A model generated the notes under the pieces. It ran no database searches and was not told the origin of the DNA. It saw nothing but the letters and a program-made list of their open reading frames with translations. The position numbers and the translations under genes were made by a program. From contig DAIDJT010000095.1 in NCBI GenBank assembly GCA_027451265.1, positions 1-9,205 on the forward strand: 9,205 bases of DNA, written 5' to 3'. How positions within the stretch are numbered: position 1 is the stretch's first letter; each line of letters opens with the position of its first letter. This DNA is from Bacteroidales bacterium (lineage in GTDB: Bacteria > Bacteroidota > Bacteroidia > Bacteroidales > VadinHA17). Shown one piece after another: positions 6,980 through 9,205 of the stretch.

Positions 6980-7008
6980 CAAATGATATGTTGTACATGT
7001 TGTACAAA
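6980..7008 (-). promoter_or_regulatory. Operator-like palindrome within a candidate promoter of the acyl-CoA synthetase
   Basis: A perfect inverted repeat, TTGTACA-TGT-TGTACAA, occupies 6991-7007, and the 9-mer atgttgtac is also repeated in tandem at 6988-6996 and 6997-7005. On the minus strand TTTG (7008-7005) and TATCATTTG (6988-6980) flank the palindrome. They resemble the Bacteroidota -33 TTTG and -7 TAnnTTTG boxes, although the -7 copy has one extra base. With this placement transcription would start near 6973, about 40 nt before the ATG at 6932, and a dimeric repressor (for example GntR-like, GTAC-rich sites) on the palindrome would block it. The inverted repeat is seen; its function is inferred. 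Confidence 0.45.
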
Positions 7009-7073
7009 TCACATTAGGTTGCCGGTATGCTGCAGAATAGTATATTTATGACGGGCAATTTCATCAGTCCGAC

Positions 7074-7081
7074 TATTTTTG
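7074..7081 (+). promoter_or_regulatory. Candidate -7 box for the dipeptidase gene
   Basis: TATTTTTG at 7074-7081 matches the Bacteroidota primary-sigma -7 consensus TAnnTTTG exactly. Only a weak -33 candidate (tttatg, 7045-7050) lies upstream. If used, the dipeptidase mRNA would carry a leader of roughly 125 nt. A single 8-bp match in an AT-rich stretch is modest evidence. Confidence 0.3.
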
Positions 7082-7213
7082 TGTCATTCCGGGTTGGCAG
7101 GAACGACTTCATTCATGAAATGACCGGTTGTTGCCACTGCCTGACTGATTCTGTTCCACACCGTGGCATCAGACCTGGATGACCAGTTTTGTTAAATTGT
7201 AACTATTTGTATT

Positions 7214-8839
7214 ATGAAAACCTCCTTCCGATTCGTCTCAGCCGTTCTGACGGTACTTTTACTGAATCTTTCCCTTTTTCTCTTTTCACAACAACCCGAA
7301 AAGGAAATTGATCCTGACGGGCCCGGCTACGCCGAAAACTGTACCAGCATTATGGTTGGCAGGCTGGCCTCCGCCGACGGCTCTGTGATGACTTCGCACA
7401 CCTGCGACGGAAGGTACCGCACCTGGCTCGAGGTTGTTCCGGCAATGAAGTTTGAACGTGACACTGTCCATCCGGTATATTGGGGAACCATGTTCACCGA
7501 GGAGGCATGGGACATGACCAACGTGACACGCAAGGGTGAGATCCCGGAGGTGAAATCTACATACGCGTACCTGAACACCGCCTATCCCTGTCTTAATGAG
7601 AAGCAGCTCGCCATCGGCGAAACGACCATTTACGGAAAGAGGGAGCTGATCAACCAGGAAGGACTTTTCCTCATAGAGGAGCTTGAAAGGATAGCTCTGC
7701 AGCGTTGCATCACGGCACGCCAGGCGATAGCCCTTATAGGCTCACTGGCAGAGCAGTACGGATACGGTGACATGGCAGAGTGCATAACCATAGCCGACCC
7801 GCGCGAGGTTTGGCAGCTCGAGATTGCAGGCTCGGGGCCTGGCAAGCCATCAGCATTGTGGGTGGCACAGAGGATACCTGATGACCACATCGGCGTTGCT
7901 GCAAATATCCCCAGAATCTCAGACGTCAATTTTAAAGACTCCGATCACTTCATGACTTCAACAGATCTGCGTAAAAAAGCAAAGGATCTTGGTTACTGGG
8001 ATGGGAAGGAACCGTTCAAATTCTATAAGGTGATCGGTACCGGCAAACCTTATGCAATACGTGAGTTCTACATACTGAACAAACTCGCACCCGGCCTGAA
8101 CCTGTCAATGGAGATGGAAGAACTTCCCTTCTCGGTAAAGGCTGACAAAAAGCTCTCAGTCAGTGATGTGATGGCACTCTTCCGCGAGACCTACGAGGGG
8201 ACACCCTATGATATGACGAAGAACCTGATGGTCACAGTAAAGAGAAGAGACAAAGATGGAAATGAGGTAACTGAAACCGTGAAGTCGCCTGCCGTCAATA
8301 ACTGGATGAATAATGACATCCGCACCCTGATTAATGAGCTCAGGCCCGGCACCATTGACAGGCAGCGTACCATTGCCATCGCAGGCTGCTCCTACTCACA
8401 CGTGATACAGTGCCCGTCATGGCTGCCTGATGAGGTGGGCGCCGTGGCATGGTTCTCATTTGACAACCCCGGTCAGAGTCCGCGCATACCCATTTTCTCA
8501 GGCACTATGGCACTGCCGCAGAGCTTCCGCATATGCGGGCAGCACCGCTACCGCGATGACGCAGCTATCTGGTCATTCCGTGAAGCCAACAGGCTCTCAG
8601 CCGTGAACTGGGAGAGGGGACGCAGGCTGATTGAACCGGCCGTGGCCGACATGGAGCAGAAAGCGCTGACAGAACTTCCCGCACTGGAGGAAAGAGTCAA
8701 AATGATGGTTAAGGAAGGCAAAAACGATGAAGCCAGGAAGGCCGTAACCGAATATACAAACGCGTTTGCTTATGGTGCCATGAGCAGATGGCAGGAATTG
8801 AAGGCAGAACTCTGGCAGATGTTTGGCAGAGGATTCTGA
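7214..8839 (+). CDS. Secreted dipeptidase, peptidase family C69 (Ntn-hydrolase)
   Basis: This 541-residue C69-family dipeptidase cleaves dipeptides to free amino acids. It starts with a signal peptide (MKTSFRF, then a hydrophobic run to about residue 24, probable cleavage near FSQQ), so it should act in the periplasm or outside the cell. The family's nucleophile, a cysteine that becomes N-terminal after autoprocessing, is Cys43 in ENCTSIMVGRLASADGSVM. It follows a short propeptide of about 17 residues after the signal peptide. The catalytic domain extends to about residue 450 with typical segments NQEGLFLIEE (about 147-156) and ECITIADPREVWQLE (about 188-202). The lysine- and glutamate-rich C-terminus (about 465-541) resembles the helical tail of Bacteroidota homologues. 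It is divergently transcribed from the acyl-CoA synthetase and is followed by hydE after 25 bp. Substrate range is not visible, but its role in feeding amino acids to the fermentation genes is a reasonable inference. Confidence 0.93.
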   Translation: MKTSFRFVSAVLTVLLLNLSLFLFSQQPEKEIDPDGPGYAENCTSIMVGRLASADGSVMTSHTCDGRYRTWLEVVPAMKFERDTVHPVYWGTMFTEEAWDMTNVTRKGEIPEVKSTYAYLNTAYPCLNEKQLAIGETTIYGKRELINQEGLFLIEELERIALQRCITARQAIALIGSLAEQYGYGDMAECITIADPREVWQLEIAGSGPGKPSALWVAQRIPDDHIGVAANIPRISDVNFKDSDHFMTSTDLRKKAKDLGYWDGKEPFKFYKVIGTGKPYAIREFYILNKLAPGLNLSMEMEELPFSVKADKKLSVSDVMALFRETYEGTPYDMTKNLMVTVKRRDKDGNEVTETVKSPAVNNWMNNDIRTLINELRPGTIDRQRTIAIAGCSYSHVIQCPSWLPDEVGAVAWFSFDNPGQSPRIPIFSGTMALPQSFRICGQHRYRDDAAIWSFREANRLSAVNWERGRRLIEPAVADMEQKALTELPALEERVKMMVKEGKNDEARKAVTEYTNAFAYGAMSRWQELKAELWQMFGRGF

Positions 8840-8906
8840 TTTAAATGTTCCCGGGGCTGAACTTATGGGCAGCCGGTTTGTTAATGTTAAACGATTCACG
8901 CAAACA

Positions 8907-9205
8907 ATGAGCTTGGGCATTGCAGCACTTCTTGACAAAACGGAACATGACAGGGATGATATTCTTGCCATGCTGCAGTGCACAGAGGAAGAGTCTCCCC
9001 TTTTATACCGCAAGGCGGCATCAGTAAGAGACCGCTATGTGGGGAACCATGTTTACCTGCGCGGATTAATTGAATATTCAAACATCTGCGGCAAGAACTG
9101 CCTGTATTGCGGTGTCAGACGTGACAATACGCAGGTGGAAAGGTACACGCTGACGCGCGAAGAGGTGCTGGATGCTTCAATGACTGCATACAGGCTCAAC
9201 CTTGG
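8907..9205 (+). CDS. hydE: [FeFe]-hydrogenase maturation radical-SAM enzyme HydE (partial, 3' end outside window)
   Basis: The first 99 residues of HydE, a radical S-adenosylmethionine enzyme that helps build the H-cluster of [FeFe] hydrogenase. The diagnostic segment is YLRGLIEYSNICGKNCLYCGVRRDN at about residues 50-74, with the radical-SAM cluster cysteines Cys61, Cys65 and Cys68 (CxxxCxxC), followed by ERYTLTREEVLDAS. The N-terminal helical part (KTEHDRDDILAML, then LLYRKAASVRDRYVGNHV) also follows the HydE pattern. The ATG at 8907 gives an N-terminus of typical length. An in-frame ATG at 8865 would add 14 residues (MGSRFVNVKRF) and neither has a good Shine-Dalgarno. It follows the dipeptidase on the same strand and may be cotranscribed with it. 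Its presence implies an [FeFe] hydrogenase in the genome that can dispose of reduced ferredoxin. Full HydE is about 350 residues, so about 250 are missing. Confidence 0.9.
   Translation, partial: MSLGIAALLDKTEHDRDDILAMLQCTEEESPLLYRKAASVRDRYVGNHVYLRGLIEYSNICGKNCLYCGVRRDNTQVERYTLTREEVLDASMTAYRLNL

Noticed and set aside
7132..7168. Stem tgccac/gtggca in the dipeptidase leader as a riboswitch or attenuator
   Set aside because: Only 6 bp with a 25-nt loop and no conserved riboswitch core seen; expected by chance at this length.
8597..9081. Minus-strand open frames opposite the dipeptidase end and hydE start
   Set aside because: They overlap well-supported plus-strand genes and show no recognisable protein features.

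Overview
The window looks like a chromosome segment from a strictly anaerobic, amino-acid-fermenting member of the Bacteroidota, probably near Bacteroidales/Marinilabiliales. This is inferred from the protein types and their order, mostly weak Shine-Dalgarno sequences, one exact Bacteroidota-type -7 box (TAnnTTTG), and short low-complexity heptamer/octamer repeat tracts between genes. No 16S or other taxonomic marker is present.

Layout. Positions 1-3801 (minus strand) read as one operon, in transcription order: a fold-type I PLP aminotransferase, a 2x[4Fe-4S] ferredoxin subunit, then the alpha, beta and gamma subunits of a 2-oxoacid:ferredoxin oxidoreductase. The gamma gene runs off the left edge. 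Positions 3802-4820 hold a small membrane protein resembling the Mpv17/PMP22 family, bracketed by heptamer repeats, plus a 13-unit octamer array. Positions 4821-6932 (minus) encode a fused ADP-forming acyl-CoA synthetase whose likely start is 75 nt inside the longest open frame. The 281-bp divergent intergenic region 6933-7213 carries a perfect 7-3-7 palindrome. Positions 7214-8839 (plus) encode a secreted C69-family dipeptidase, followed by the 5' end of hydE, an [FeFe]-hydrogenase maturation radical-SAM enzyme that runs off the right edge.

How the genes fit together (inference). Peptides are cut outside the cytoplasm by the dipeptidase. Amino acids are transaminated to 2-oxoacids, which are oxidatively decarboxylated to acyl-CoA and reduced ferredoxin. 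The ADP-forming acyl-CoA synthetase converts acyl-CoA to free acid and ATP. Ferredoxin electrons can leave as H2 through an [FeFe] hydrogenase that needs HydE. This is the peptide-fermentation logic known from Thermococcales, here clustered in a bacterium. The individual enzymes are known families. The less explained parts are the repeat tracts that abut or enter gene ends, and the operator-like palindrome. I found no tRNA, rRNA, CRISPR array or transposase.
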